A DNA stretch of 64,000 nt from Pseudomonas libanensis (GCF_001439685.1 NZ_JYLH01000007.1:248001-312000); one strand, 5' to 3'. Counted from the stretch's first letter, positions 36,656-46,667 are shown. Notes: a model not told the origin generated them from the letters alone. Made by a program: numbers and translations.

Positions 36656-37936
36656 TTACATTCCCAGCCACTGCGGCAGTGCGAGGGAAATAAACGGCAA
36701 ATAAGTGACCATGATCAGGAACACCAACAGAATCATCAGCCACGGCATCGCCGCGCGGATGGTCTGCCCCAGGGTCAGCCCCGTCACCGCCGAGGTCACG
36801 AACAGGTTCAGCCCCACCGGCGGGTGCACCAGGCCGATTTCCATGTTCACCACCATCACAATGCCCAAGTGAATCGGATCAATGCCGAGCTTCATCGCAA
36901 TCGGGAAGAAGATCGGCGCCAGGATCAGCACGATGGCCGACGGTTCCATGAAGCTGCCGGCAATCAGCAGCACCACGTTGACCATAATCAGAAAACCAAT
37001 CGGCGTCAGCCCTTCGGAGATCACCCACGCAGTGATTTCCTGGGGGATCTGCTCAGTGGTCAGCACATGGGCAAACAGCATGGCGTTGGCGATGATGAAC
37101 ATCAGCATGATCGACAGCCGCCCCGACTCCAGCAACACCTTGGGGCAGTCGCGCAGCTTCATGTCCTTGTAGACGAACAGCGCGACAAATGCCGAATACA
37201 CTGCTGCCACTGCCGCCGCTTCGGTCGGGGTGAACATGCCGCTGTAAATGCCGCCGAGGATGATCACCAACAACAACAGGCCCCAGAACGCCCGGCGTGC
37301 GCAACTCAGCCACTCACGGAACGTCGCCCGTGGTTGCGCCGGCAATTTCTTGATGCGTGCGACGATATAGATCGCGATCATCAGCATCAGGCCCAGCAAC
37401 AATCCCGGGATCACCCCGGCCATGAACAGCTTGCCCACCGAGGTTTCGGTCGCCGCCGAATACACCACCATCACAATCGACGGCGGAATCAGAATGCCCA
37501 AGGTCCCGGCATTGCAGATGATGCCCGCACCAAATTCCTTCGGATAACCGGAACGTACCATGCCCGCCACGGCAATCGAACCCACTGCTGCCACCGTGGC
37601 CGGTGACGACCCGGACAGCGCCGCAAACAACATGCAGGCCAGCACCGCCGCAATCGCCAGGCCGCCACGAATGTGGCCCACACAAGCATTGGCAAAGTCG
37701 ATCAGCCGCTGGGCCACGCCGCCGGTGGTCATGAACGCGCCGGACAACAGGAAAAACGGAATCGCCAGGAAGGTGTAGGCATCGCTGGTTTCAAACAGTT
37801 TGATCGCCAGGGAACTCACCGAGTCCTGGCTGAACATCAAAATCGACACCGCACCGGACAGCCCCAAGGCAATCGCAATCGGCACGCCCAGGAACATGAA
37901 CACGAACAACAGCAGAAACAGACAGAGCACGGCCAT
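36656..37936 (-). CDS. TRAP transporter large permease (DctM type)
   Basis: This 426-residue protein has about 12 hydrophobic segments and typical DctM motifs (FLGVPIAIALGLSGAVSILM; ALSGSSPATVAAVGSIAVAG; NAGTLGILIPPSIVMVVYSA). It forms the cation-coupled transport channel with the small subunit. The start overlaps the DctQ stop by one base (TGATG). Context points to itaconate or a related C5 dicarboxylate as substrate. Confidence 0.92.
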   Translation of the reverse strand: MAVLCLFLLLFVFMFLGVPIAIALGLSGAVSILMFSQDSVSSLAIKLFETSDAYTFLAIPFFLLSGAFMTTGGVAQRLIDFANACVGHIRGGLAIAAVLACMLFAALSGSSPATVAAVGSIAVAGMVRSGYPKEFGAGIICNAGTLGILIPPSIVMVVYSAATETSVGKLFMAGVIPGLLLGLMLMIAIYIVARIKKLPAQPRATFREWLSCARRAFWGLLLLVIILGGIYSGMFTPTEAAAVAAVYSAFVALFVYKDMKLRDCPKVLLESGRLSIMLMFIIANAMLFAHVLTTEQIPQEITAWVISEGLTPIGFLIMVNVVLLIAGSFMEPSAIVLILAPIFFPIAMKLGIDPIHLGIVMVVNMEIGLVHPPVGLNLFVTSAVTGLTLGQTIRAAMPWLMILLVFLIMVTYLPFISLALPQWLGM

Positions 37937-38568
37937 CAGTGACGCTCCTCATGGCTGCCGGCCAACTTGCTGGCCTCACCGGCCTCGTCGGCCAACCCCA
38001 ACCCGACCTGGCGGTGGGTAAAGATGCGGTAGAAAATTTCCAGGTAGCGGATCAATACCAAGGCAAAACCAATGGGCACGATCACCACGATGTCGCCGAC
38101 ATCGATGCCGAACTGGTCGAGGTCTTCGGCGCCGATATGCGCGGTCATCACTGCGCTCACCCACTTGTAGCTGGCCACCATGAACAACCCGGCATAGGCC
38201 AGGCAGCACAAGCAAGCGAGCATGCCGAGCAGGCGTTGCACCGGGCGCTTGGTGAGCCTGACCAACGCGTCCACGCCGAGGTGGCCGGCGGTGCGTACAC
38301 CGTAGGAAATGCCGAAGAAAATCAGCCAGCCGAACATGGCCTTGGTCAGCGCCACGCTCCAGGTCATGTCCTGGGCCCAGGTCATGGTGCCGTCGCCCAG
38401 GACGTTGAAGAAATTGCTGCTCCAGGCCCATTTATCCGCCAGGGCGAAGAACAGGGTGTAGATGTTGTTGAGCATGACGTAGACGAATGTCACCAGGGTC
38501 ATGGCGGCCAGCAGGAAAGCGATAAAGCCTTCCTCCAGGTGCTCCCAGACGCGCCTTAGCGTTTGCAT
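37936..38568 (-). CDS. TRAP transporter small permease (DctQ type)
   Basis: This 210-residue protein has four hydrophobic segments, as expected for the small TRAP subunit, with EEGFIAFLLAAMTLVTFVYV first and GISYGVRTAGHLGVDALVRL in the second loop. It sits between the binding-protein and large-permease genes. The tail from about residue 185 is longer than usual and polar. Confidence 0.9.
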   Translation of the reverse strand: MQTLRRVWEHLEEGFIAFLLAAMTLVTFVYVMLNNIYTLFFALADKWAWSSNFFNVLGDGTMTWAQDMTWSVALTKAMFGWLIFFGISYGVRTAGHLGVDALVRLTKRPVQRLLGMLACLCCLAYAGLFMVASYKWVSAVMTAHIGAEDLDQFGIDVGDIVVIVPIGFALVLIRYLEIFYRIFTHRQVGLGLADEAGEASKLAGSHEERH

Positions 38569-38613
38569 GGCAAAACCTCGCGAGGCAGAGATAGGTAAAA
38601 AGCCAGGTCAACC

Positions 38614-38700
38614 TGTGTGTGGCTTGCCTGCGATAGCGGTGGACCAGCCGCCAGTTGTATCAACTGACACACCGCAATCGCGGGCAAGCCCGCTCCCACA
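38614..38700. repeat. inverted repeat inside the TRAP operon
   Basis: The arms GGCTTGCCTGCGATAGCGGT and ACCGCAATCGCGGGCAAGCC lie between the binding-protein and DctQ genes of a single operon. It could lower expression of the membrane subunits relative to the abundant periplasmic protein. Confidence 0.7.
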
Positions 38701-38705
38701 GGGGA

Positions 38706-39695
<990 letters not shown>

Positions 39696-39746
39696 TCACC
39701 TTCTTATTGTTGTGTTGTCAGGCAAGGTGCCTGATGTGATGCGTGT

Positions 39747-39792
39747 TGAGAATTTCGAATTTTAGATACCTGCGTTCGGCCTGGCCGAACGC
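39747..39792 (-). promoter_or_regulatory. operator module before the TRAP genes
   Basis: GCGTTC-N9-GAACGC (39772-39792), here extended to an almost perfect palindrome, contains the LysR-type T-N11-A pattern. Read on the plus strand it is preceded, 16 bases to the left, by TGAGAATTT (39747-39755). The same two blocks with the same 16-base spacing occur before ich. Confidence 0.7.
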
Positions 39793-39818
39793 AGACCTGA
39801 AGCCTTACCGCGATTCAG

Positions 39819-39908
39819 TGTGGGAGCTGGCTTGCCTGCGATAGCGGTGTGTCAGGCAACACAGACATTGACTGTTTTACCGCTATCGCAGGCAAGCCAG
39901 CTCCCACA
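39819..39908. repeat. intergenic inverted repeat (REP-like)
   Basis: TGTGGGAGCTGGCTTGCCTG with CGATAGCGGT pairs perfectly with the right arm ending at 39908. It lies between the ccl gene and the TRAP promoter, and may separate two transcription units. Confidence 0.85.
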
Positions 39909-39929
39909 TTTTGTTCACGGTTCCGGCAG

Positions 39930-40745
39930 TCAGGGCTGGGCGGCCAGCAGCCGTTGCGCGCGCAGCAACACCGGCGCATCCACCATCTGCCCATCAATCT
40001 GATAAGCCCCTGCCCCATGGGCACCCGCCTCCACCACCCGCCTGGCCCAGGCCAGCTCTTCGGCGCTCGGCGCCAGCGCTGCATGGATCACCGCAACTTG
40101 CTTGGGATGGATACACAACGCCCCGGCAAAGCCCATTTCATAGGCATGCCGGATCGAGCGGCGCAGGCCCTCGGGGTCGTCGATGGCGGGGTGTACGCCG
40201 TCCAGCGGTGCGACCAGCCCAGCGGCGCGCGAATGCACGATCAGCGCCAGGCGCGCCTGGTCGAGGGCGAACTCAGCGGCGCGCGAATGGCTGCTCAGGT
40301 TGAGGTCCAGGGCCAGGTCCAAGCCACCGAACGACAGCCGCTCCACCAGCGGAGCATGGGCAATGTCGGCCACCGCCAACAAGCCGCGAGCGCTTTCGAT
40401 GATCGGCCAGATGGGTTTGCCGGTGGCAGCTACTACGGCGACCTGGGCTGCGCTCTCAACCTTGGGTAGCAGTACACCCGCGACATTTGCATGGGCCTTG
40501 CAGAACGCCACATCTTCAAAATGCTCGGCGTGCTCCGGCGCATTGATACGCACCCACACCTGGGCTCCGGGATGGGCGTGCAAAAACACCCCCAGGTTGT
40601 CCCGGGCCTGGCGCTTGAGCGGTTCTTCCACTGCGTCTTCAAAATCCACGATCACCGCGTCGGCGCCGCTGGCCAGGGCCTTGGCAAACCGCTCCGGGCG
40701 GCTGCCCGGCACAAATAACGCTGAACGTACTAAGGGCTTTGGCAT
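39930..40745 (-). CDS. ccl: citramalyl-CoA lyase (CitE-like)
   Basis: This 271-residue protein of the HpcH/HpaI aldolase family, CitE branch, has RSALFVPGSRPERFAKALAS, ADAVIVDFEDAVEEPLK with acidic metal ligands, and GFAGALCIHPKQV. In P. aeruginosa the matching gene (PA0883) cleaves (S)-citramalyl-CoA to acetyl-CoA and pyruvate, the last step of itaconate breakdown. It is downstream of ict with a 15-base gap. Confidence 0.85.
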   Translation of the reverse strand: MPKPLVRSALFVPGSRPERFAKALASGADAVIVDFEDAVEEPLKRQARDNLGVFLHAHPGAQVWVRINAPEHAEHFEDVAFCKAHANVAGVLLPKVESAAQVAVVAATGKPIWPIIESARGLLAVADIAHAPLVERLSFGGLDLALDLNLSSHSRAAEFALDQARLALIVHSRAAGLVAPLDGVHPAIDDPEGLRRSIRHAYEMGFAGALCIHPKQVAVIHAALAPSAEELAWARRVVEAGAHGAGAYQIDGQMVDAPVLLRAQRLLAAQP

Positions 40746-40760
40746 CGCTGAAATTCCTGG

Positions 40761-41954
40761 TTAGATAACGCCGCGTGCACGCAGGCTGTCGATGGTGTCG
40801 GCGCAATAACCCAGCTGGTCAAGGATACCCTGGCTGTGTTGTCCCAATGCCGGCACGCCATCCATGCGCGGGGTGAACGCGGCATTGCGTGCCGGTGGCA
40901 ACAGCGACGGCAACGGCCCGGCCGGGCTGTCGACTTCGCGCCAGCTGTCACGGGCCTTGAGTTGCGGGTGGTCCCATACGCCTTGCATATCGTTGACCAG
41001 GGCGCTGGCGATCTGCGCGTCCTCCAGGCGCTGGATCACCGCCTCGGCGTCCAACTGGGCAAAGCTTGCGACAATGATCTTGCGCAACGCGTCGCGGTTG
41101 GCCGAGCGCTTGAAATTGGCGCTGAAACGTTCGTCCGTCGCCAGCATCGGGGTGAGCAGTACTTTGTTGCAGAACGCCGCCCACTCACGCTCGTTCTGCA
41201 ACCCGAGCATCACCGTACCGCCGTCACCGGTAGGAAATGGCCCATACGGGTAAATCGTCGAATGCGCCGCGCCGGCACGAGGTGGCGGTGGCGCGCCGTC
41301 GAAGGCGTAGTACATCGGGTAACCCATCCACTCCACCAGGCTTTCGAGCATGCTCACGTCGATGCGGCTGCCCTGGCCGGTTTTGCCGCGCAGCAGCAGT
41401 GCCGACAGAATGCCGCTGTAGGCGTACATGCCGGCGGAGATATCGGCGATCGAGCAACCGGCCTTGGCCATTTGCTCGTCACCCCGGCCGCCGGTCACCG
41501 AGAGAAAGCCGCCTTCACTCTGGATCAACAGGTCGTAGGCTTTCTTTTTCTCGTAGGGCCCGCCTTCGCCGTAGCCGGAAATATCACAGACGATCAGCCG
41601 CGGGAAACGCTCATGCAGTGCCTCGAACGACAAGCCCATGCGCGCCGCCGCGCCGGGGGCCAGGTTCTGCACCAGCACATCGGCATCGGCGAGCAGCGCC
41701 TCGAGTATGGCGCCCGCCTCGTCCTGCTTGAGGTCCAGGGTGAGGCTCTCCTTGGAACGGTTGGTCCAGACGAAATGCGACGCCAGGCCACGCACGCGCT
41801 CGTCATAGCCCCGGGCAAAGTCACCGGCACCGGGACGCTCGACCTTGATCACCCGGGCGCCGAGATCGGCCAATTGACGGGTGCAGAATGGCGCGGCAAT
41901 CGCGTGTTCCAGGCTGACGACGGTAATGCCGTCCAGCGGTCGTTGATTACTCAT
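40761..41954 (-). CDS. ict: itaconate CoA-transferase (CaiB/BaiF family)
   Basis: This 397-residue class III CoA-transferase has SLEHAIAAPFCTRQLADLGA, then VIKVERPGAGDFARGYD, with the catalytic aspartate expected at D171 in GCSIADISAGMYAYSG. It would move CoA, probably from succinyl-CoA, to itaconate. PA0882 in P. aeruginosa has this role and the same neighbours. GAGGGA precedes the ATG. Confidence 0.85.
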   Translation of the reverse strand: MSNQRPLDGITVVSLEHAIAAPFCTRQLADLGARVIKVERPGAGDFARGYDERVRGLASHFVWTNRSKESLTLDLKQDEAGAILEALLADADVLVQNLAPGAAARMGLSFEALHERFPRLIVCDISGYGEGGPYEKKKAYDLLIQSEGGFLSVTGGRGDEQMAKAGCSIADISAGMYAYSGILSALLLRGKTGQGSRIDVSMLESLVEWMGYPMYYAFDGAPPPPRAGAAHSTIYPYGPFPTGDGGTVMLGLQNEREWAAFCNKVLLTPMLATDERFSANFKRSANRDALRKIIVASFAQLDAEAVIQRLEDAQIASALVNDMQGVWDHPQLKARDSWREVDSPAGPLPSLLPPARNAAFTPRMDGVPALGQHSQGILDQLGYCADTIDSLRARGVI

Positions 41955-41964
41955 GACAAATCCC

Positions 41965-43314
41965 TCAAAGCCAATGGGCCATGGACGCGGTGTGACGCAG
42001 GTTCCACACCTGCTCGATCAGGCCATTGGCCTGGGCCGGTGTGCGGGCACCGCTGAAGTGGGTCAGGCGCTGGAACTTATCCGCCAGTTCGGCGCGGCTC
42101 AGGGTGTTGCCCGGGTCACCCTTGGGCTCGTCGATGGCGCCATGCAGCGTGCGGCCATCGGTGGTGGTGACGGTGACGCGGCCCAGCCAGCGTTGCGGGT
42201 AGGCAGCATCGACCTCGGGGTCGAGAGTCATGCTGACCTTGTCGCGAAAGGCCGCGACGGCGGGGTCGTTCAACGCCAGTTCATGAAATTCAGGCAGTCC
42301 AGCCTTGCCATGCACGGCGATCAGGCCGAGCACGGTGCCCATGGAGAATTTGGCTTGGTGCACCGTGGTCGGCACCGTCACTCGACCGAGCACATCGATG
42401 GCGCCTTGATGCACGCGGGTCTGTACTCGAGCAATCTGTGCGGCGCCCAAGCCTTCGCACTGCATCACCGCCAGCAGCGCATCGGCGGCTGGATGGGTGT
42501 GGCGGCAGGAGGCGTGGAATTTGAACGAGGTTTCCACCAGCGCCCAACGGCTGCCCAGGCCGGCGGATAATTTGCCGGGTTCGGCATCAGTGGACATGCC
42601 CGCCGCCAGGCCCTGGTCGCCTTCCAGGATATTGCGTGCGCCGGTCAAGCCATCGGCGGTGAGATAGGCCGCCAGCAAGCCGTCCGCCGCGGCCTTGGCC
42701 GTATGCAGTTGCTTGGAGTCGGCGGCATCGCGCAAGAACTCCCACAACCCGGCCGCCTGGGTGCCGGCGCTGCCGAGCAGGTTGATGAACTGTTCCTGGT
42801 TGAAATCGAACAACTTGCCCACCGCGACCGCCGCCGCCAGGGTGCCGACCGTGGCCGTGGTGTGGAAGATGCGGTAATGGGAGCGGCCCATGAATTCACC
42901 GATGCGAATCCCAGCCTCATAACCGGCCACCGAGGCCAACAACAACTCGCGGCCTGATTTATTGAGGTCCTGGGCAGCGGCCAAGGCGGCAGGAAACACC
43001 ACCGTGGCCGGGTGCAGCACCGAGCTGTTGTGCAGGTCATCCTGCTCCACCAGATGGGATGAGGCCGCGTTGACCAGCGCGGCAAAATACGCGCTGGTGC
43101 CGGTGCCGTTGACGATCACCTGGGCCGGGCCGCTGCTCGGCCCCATCTTCTGCGCATAACGTTCGAACAGTGGAATCGGATGGGCGCCCTGGCTGGCCAG
43201 CGCCGAAGCGAGCCAATCCAGATACAGCTCTTCGATGCGCGCCAGTACCGGCTCGGGCACCTGTTGGTAAGTCAGATCGGCGAGGAAACGGCACAGGGCC
43301 TGGGTATCGCGCAT
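41965..43314 (-). CDS. MmgE/PrpD-family protein
   Basis: This 449-residue protein belongs to the family that holds 2-methylcitrate dehydratase and cis-aconitate decarboxylase (IRG1). DWLASALASQGAHPIPLFER and ASSHLVEQDDLHNSSVLHPA resemble the substrate region, and KFHASCRHTHPAADALLAVM lies late. It matches PA0881 by position. In an itaconate catabolic operon its reaction is uncertain: it may handle a related C5/C6 acid rather than make itaconate. Confidence 0.83.
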   Translation of the reverse strand: MRDTQALCRFLADLTYQQVPEPVLARIEELYLDWLASALASQGAHPIPLFERYAQKMGPSSGPAQVIVNGTGTSAYFAALVNAASSHLVEQDDLHNSSVLHPATVVFPAALAAAQDLNKSGRELLLASVAGYEAGIRIGEFMGRSHYRIFHTTATVGTLAAAVAVGKLFDFNQEQFINLLGSAGTQAAGLWEFLRDAADSKQLHTAKAAADGLLAAYLTADGLTGARNILEGDQGLAAGMSTDAEPGKLSAGLGSRWALVETSFKFHASCRHTHPAADALLAVMQCEGLGAAQIARVQTRVHQGAIDVLGRVTVPTTVHQAKFSMGTVLGLIAVHGKAGLPEFHELALNDPAVAAFRDKVSMTLDPEVDAAYPQRWLGRVTVTTTDGRTLHGAIDEPKGDPGNTLSRAELADKFQRLTHFSGARTPAQANGLIEQVWNLRHTASMAHWL

Positions 43315-43324
43315 GCTCAGGCCC

Positions 43325-44488
43325 TCAGAAGCTACGTGGCAGTTCGAGCAAATGCTCGGCCACGTAGGACAGGATCAGGTTGGTGGAGATCGGCGCCACC
43401 TGGTACAGGCGGGTCTCGCGGAATTTGCGCTCCACGTCGTATTCGCAGGCAAAGCCAAAACCGCCGTGGGTTTGCAGGCAGGCGTTGGCCGCTTCCCAGG
43501 ACGCCTTGGCCGCCAGGTACTTGGCCATGTTGGCGCTGGCCCCGGCGTGCTTGCCGCTGTCGTATTCCTCACAGGCGCGCCAGCGCATCAGGTCGGCCGC
43601 TTCGATCTCGATATGGGCCTCGGCAATCGGGAATTGCACGCCCTGGTTCTGCCCGATGGGCCGGCCAAACACCACGCGGTCGCGGGCGTAGGCGCTGGCC
43701 TTTTCGATAAACCAGCGACCGTCACCGATGCATTCGGCGGCGATCAGGGTGCGCTCGGCATTCAGGCCATCGAGGATGTACTTGAAGCCCTTGCCCTCCT
43801 CGCCAATCAGGCTGTCAGCGGGCAACTCGAGGTTGTCGAAGAACAGCTCGTTGGTCTCGTGGTTGACCATATTGGCGATGGGCTGCACGGTCAGGCCGTT
43901 ACCGATGGCGTCGCGCAGGTCAACCAGGAAGATCGACATGCCTTCGGACTTTTTCTTCACCTCGGCCAAGGGCGTGGTGCGCGCCAGCAGGATCATCAGG
44001 TCGGAATGCTGCACCCGCGAGATCCAGACTTTCTGACCGTTGATCACGTACTTGTCGCCACGCTTGATCGCGGTGGTCTTGATCTTAGTGGTGTCGGTGC
44101 CGGTGGTGGGCTCGGTGACGCCCATCGATTGCAGGCGCAGCTCACCGCTGGCCAGCTTGGGCAGGTAGAAGCGTTTCTGCGCCTCACTGCCGTGACGCAA
44201 CAGGGTAAACATGTTGTACATCTGGCCGTGTACGGTGCCGGAGTTGCCGCCGCAGCGGTTGACCTCCTCGAGGATCACCGAGGCTTCGGCCAGCCCCAGG
44301 CCTGAGCCGCCGTATTCTTCGGGGATCATCGCCGACAGCCAACCGGCGTCGGTCAACGCCTTGACGAAGGCTTCGGGAAAGCCCTTTTGTTCATCGATGC
44401 TGCGCCAATAGGCGGCATCGAACTCGGCGCACAAGGCACGCACGCCTTCGCGGATGGCATTGAGTTCTTCGTTGTCATTTGGGTTCAT
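43325..44488 (-). CDS. acyl-CoA dehydrogenase family protein
   Basis: This 387-residue flavoprotein has GWLSAMIPEEYGGSGLGLAE, VTEPTTGTDTTKIKTTAIKR, and the C-terminal QTHGGFGFACEYDVERKFRE. The usual catalytic glutamate of the YEGTSQ motif is absent: the matching stretch is YQVAPISTN. GGAGAG precedes the ATG at 44488; the longer frame is not protein-like. It matches PA0879 by position. Its place in itaconate metabolism is not settled, perhaps handling a methylsuccinyl- or other side-route CoA ester. Confidence 0.87.
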   Translation of the reverse strand: MNPNDNEELNAIREGVRALCAEFDAAYWRSIDEQKGFPEAFVKALTDAGWLSAMIPEEYGGSGLGLAEASVILEEVNRCGGNSGTVHGQMYNMFTLLRHGSEAQKRFYLPKLASGELRLQSMGVTEPTTGTDTTKIKTTAIKRGDKYVINGQKVWISRVQHSDLMILLARTTPLAEVKKKSEGMSIFLVDLRDAIGNGLTVQPIANMVNHETNELFFDNLELPADSLIGEEGKGFKYILDGLNAERTLIAAECIGDGRWFIEKASAYARDRVVFGRPIGQNQGVQFPIAEAHIEIEAADLMRWRACEEYDSGKHAGASANMAKYLAAKASWEAANACLQTHGGFGFACEYDVERKFRETRLYQVAPISTNLILSYVAEHLLELPRSF

Positions 44489-44516
44489 TAACGGCTCTCC
44501 GCCTGTTGTTCTTGGA

Positions 44517-45335
44517 TTATTCGAAATGCACCTGGGCGGTCTGCGCCAGGCCTTCGGCATTGCCGGCCCAGAGTTCTGCGACCCCGGTTGCGGTGAGGCG
44601 CCCGCCCACCTCAAATGGCTGCGGTGCAATCAACGGGCGTATGCCGCGATAACTGAAACGACGCAGCGTCGCGTCGGGATGCGCCCGGCAGAATGCGCGC
44701 AGGCTCATGGTGGCGATCAGCGGGCCATGCACCACCAGGCCGGCATAACCTTCGGTACCGGTGACATAGGGGTAGTCGTAGTGGATGCGGTGGCCGTTGA
44801 AGGTCACGGCGCTGTAGCGGAACAACAAGGTGGGCGTCGGCTCGACCGTCTCCGTCCACTCGCCCTGGGCCAGGGCATCGCCGCTGCCGGGCTTGGGCGG
44901 TGTCGGTTCGCGGTAAACGATGTCCTGTTCCTCGCGGATCGCCAGGCGGCCGTCCTGGGAGTAGTCATGGCGCACAGTGACAAACAGCAAGGAGCCGGTG
45001 CGCCCGGCCTTTTCTTCGACTTGGGTGATGGTCGACACACGGGTGGCCACCTCGCCGGCACGCAGCGGGTGCAGGAATTCAATACGCCCACCGGCCCACA
45101 TGCGATTGCGATTATCGGCCGGCGGCAGGAAGCCGCCACGGGCCGGGTGACCGTCGCTGCCCAAGGCCGATTCCGGCAGTGGGTCCTGGAAGAAGCACCA
45201 TTGCCACAGTGGCGCAACGGCTTCGCCCTCAGCGGGCACGCTTTCGCCGAACGTAGCGGCGATACGCTTGAGCAGGTTATGGCTCAGGTGGTCGTGGGCA
45301 GTTTCACTTCGGCCGATCCAATCAGTGGCACTCAT
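44517..45335 (-). CDS. ich: itaconyl-CoA hydratase (MaoC/hotdog family)
   Basis: This 272-residue double-hotdog protein of the mesaconyl-CoA hydratase/HTD2 type has RMWAGGRIEFLHPLRAGEVA early, and the catalytic part near TFNGHRIHYDYPYVTGTEGY and LVVHGPLIATM. It hydrates itaconyl-CoA to citramalyl-CoA; PA0878 is the match in P. aeruginosa. It is the first gene of the catabolic operon. GAGGAT precedes the ATG at 45335; the frame runs 26 codons further up without a site. Confidence 0.85.
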   Translation of the reverse strand: MSATDWIGRSETAHDHLSHNLLKRIAATFGESVPAEGEAVAPLWQWCFFQDPLPESALGSDGHPARGGFLPPADNRNRMWAGGRIEFLHPLRAGEVATRVSTITQVEEKAGRTGSLLFVTVRHDYSQDGRLAIREEQDIVYREPTPPKPGSGDALAQGEWTETVEPTPTLLFRYSAVTFNGHRIHYDYPYVTGTEGYAGLVVHGPLIATMSLRAFCRAHPDATLRRFSYRGIRPLIAPQPFEVGGRLTATGVAELWAGNAEGLAQTAQVHFE

Positions 45336-45395
45336 CGGGTGCAGATCCTCAGGCAGTGGGTGTCTGCTGCGGATCATGCAAGGGTCTGGCCGTTC

Positions 45396-45441
45396 TGAGA
45401 ATTTGCATTTCAATAAACCAGCGTTCGGTTATGCTGAACGC
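45396..45441 (-). promoter_or_regulatory. operator module before ich
   Basis: GCGTTC-N9-GAACGC at 45421-45441 and TGAGAATTT at 45396-45404, 16 bases apart, repeat the module found before the TRAP genes. The near edge of the dyad is 86 bases before ich. The LysR gene at 45579 starts on the other side. Confidence 0.7.
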
Positions 45442-45463
45442 TTACAGCCACACCGTGAACCAA

Positions 45464-45552
45464 TGTGGGAGCTGGCTTGCCTGCGATAGCGGTATGTCAG
45501 TGAGCATTTCCGTTACTGACACACCATTATCGCAGGCAAGCCAGCTCCCACA
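45464..45552. repeat. inverted repeat in the ich-LysR divergent promoter
   Basis: TGTGGGAGCTGGCTTGCCTG and its complement close on a short centre containing GTCAGTGAGCATTTCCGTTACTGAC-like symmetry (described here as nested arms). It lies between the shared operator and the LysR gene, so it lengthens that gene's leader. Confidence 0.85.
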
Positions 45553-45578
45553 GGAACCGTGCTCATCCCGGAGCCACC

Positions 45579-46460
45579 ATGCATTTTGATCTCGCCGACC
45601 TGCGCCTGTTTATCCATATCGCCGAATCCCCCAGCCTGACCCAGGGCGCCAAGCGGGCGTTCCTCTCGCCGGCCGCCGCCAGTGCGCGGATCAAGGCCCT
45701 GGAAGGCCAGCTCGACACCCGCCTGTTGTACCGCGACAGCCGTGGAGTGGAGATCACCCCGGCAGGCGAACGCCTGTTGCACCACGCACGGTTGATCATG
45801 CGCCAAGTCGATTACCTGAAAAGCGAGTTCACCCAATACGGCGTGGATTCGGCCGGGCATATCCGCATCTTCGCCAACACCACGGCGGTCACCGAGTTCT
45901 TGCCGGAAGTGCTGGCGGGCTTTTTGTCCCAGCGGCCGGGGGTGACCGTCGACCTGCAGGAGCGCCTGTCCCGGGATATCGTGCGCGGCGTGCTCGATGG
46001 CACCAGTGACATGGGCATCATTGCCGGTCCCGTAGAAGCATCGGGTTTGCAGGTGCTGCATTTCAGCACCGATGAACTGGTGCTGATGGTGCCGGTCGGG
46101 CATCCCTTGGCAGACCAGCCGTCGGTCACCCTGGAGCAGACCCTGGCGTACCAGCATATCGGCCTGCATGAAGGCAGCACGCTGTTGAGCTTTTTACGCG
46201 AACACGTTGAGCGCCTGGGCAAGCAGTTGTCGCTGCGCATCCAGGTTTCGAGCTTCGAAGCGATCTGCCGGATGGTCGAGGCCGGGGTGGGCATTGGCAT
46301 CATTCCCGAGTCCGCTGCCCTGCGCCACAGCCGCACCATGCAGTTGGTGACCGTGAAGCTGGACGAGCCCTGGGCGATTCGCGAGCGCAGCATCCTGGTG
46401 CGCGAATTGGAGGCGCTGCCGGGGACCATTCGCGCACTGATCGCTACCTTGATGCCCTGA
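45579..46460 (+). CDS. LysR regulator of the itaconate genes
   Basis: This 293-residue protein has HTH sequence AESPSLTQGAKRAFLSPAAA (about 16-35) followed by SARIKALEGQLDTRLLYRDS. It is divergent from ich, as PA0877 is from PA0878 in P. aeruginosa, and is the obvious regulator of both the catabolic and TRAP units. The inducer is presumably itaconate or its CoA ester. Confidence 0.88.
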   Translation: MHFDLADLRLFIHIAESPSLTQGAKRAFLSPAAASARIKALEGQLDTRLLYRDSRGVEITPAGERLLHHARLIMRQVDYLKSEFTQYGVDSAGHIRIFANTTAVTEFLPEVLAGFLSQRPGVTVDLQERLSRDIVRGVLDGTSDMGIIAGPVEASGLQVLHFSTDELVLMVPVGHPLADQPSVTLEQTLAYQHIGLHEGSTLLSFLREHVERLGKQLSLRIQVSSFEAICRMVEAGVGIGIIPESAALRHSRTMQLVTVKLDEPWAIRERSILVRELEALPGTIRALIATLMP

Positions 46461-46463
46461 TAT

Positions 46464-46561
46464 TGTAGGAGCGAGCTTGCTCGCGAAAAACCAAAGGCGC
46501 CACGTTCATTCAGCAAGCACGCGTCATCGTTACGATTTTCGCGAGCAAGCTCGCTCCAACA
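46464..46561. repeat. inverted repeat of a second sequence type
   Basis: TGTAGGAGCGAGCTTGCTCG with CGAAAA pairs with the right arm TTTTCGCGAGCAAGCTCGCT ending CCAACA. Its arms differ from the GCTGGCTTGCCTG type, so at least two REP families are present. Confidence 0.8.
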
Positions 46562-46667
46562 GTTGGCCGTTAACAGTCTTTGACAGTTTCTCGACAAAGC
46601 ACTCAAAGATTGTTGGCCCCCGCAGCCCTAGCATTCGAGCATCCAAATACCAATCGAGTGCTCTTTC

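Noticed and set aside
41965..43314. MmgE/PrpD protein as an itaconate-producing cis-aconitate decarboxylase
   Set aside because: The family allows it, but the gene lies in a degradation operon next to CoA-transferase, hydratase and lyase genes; production would be futile there. Kept as unresolved.
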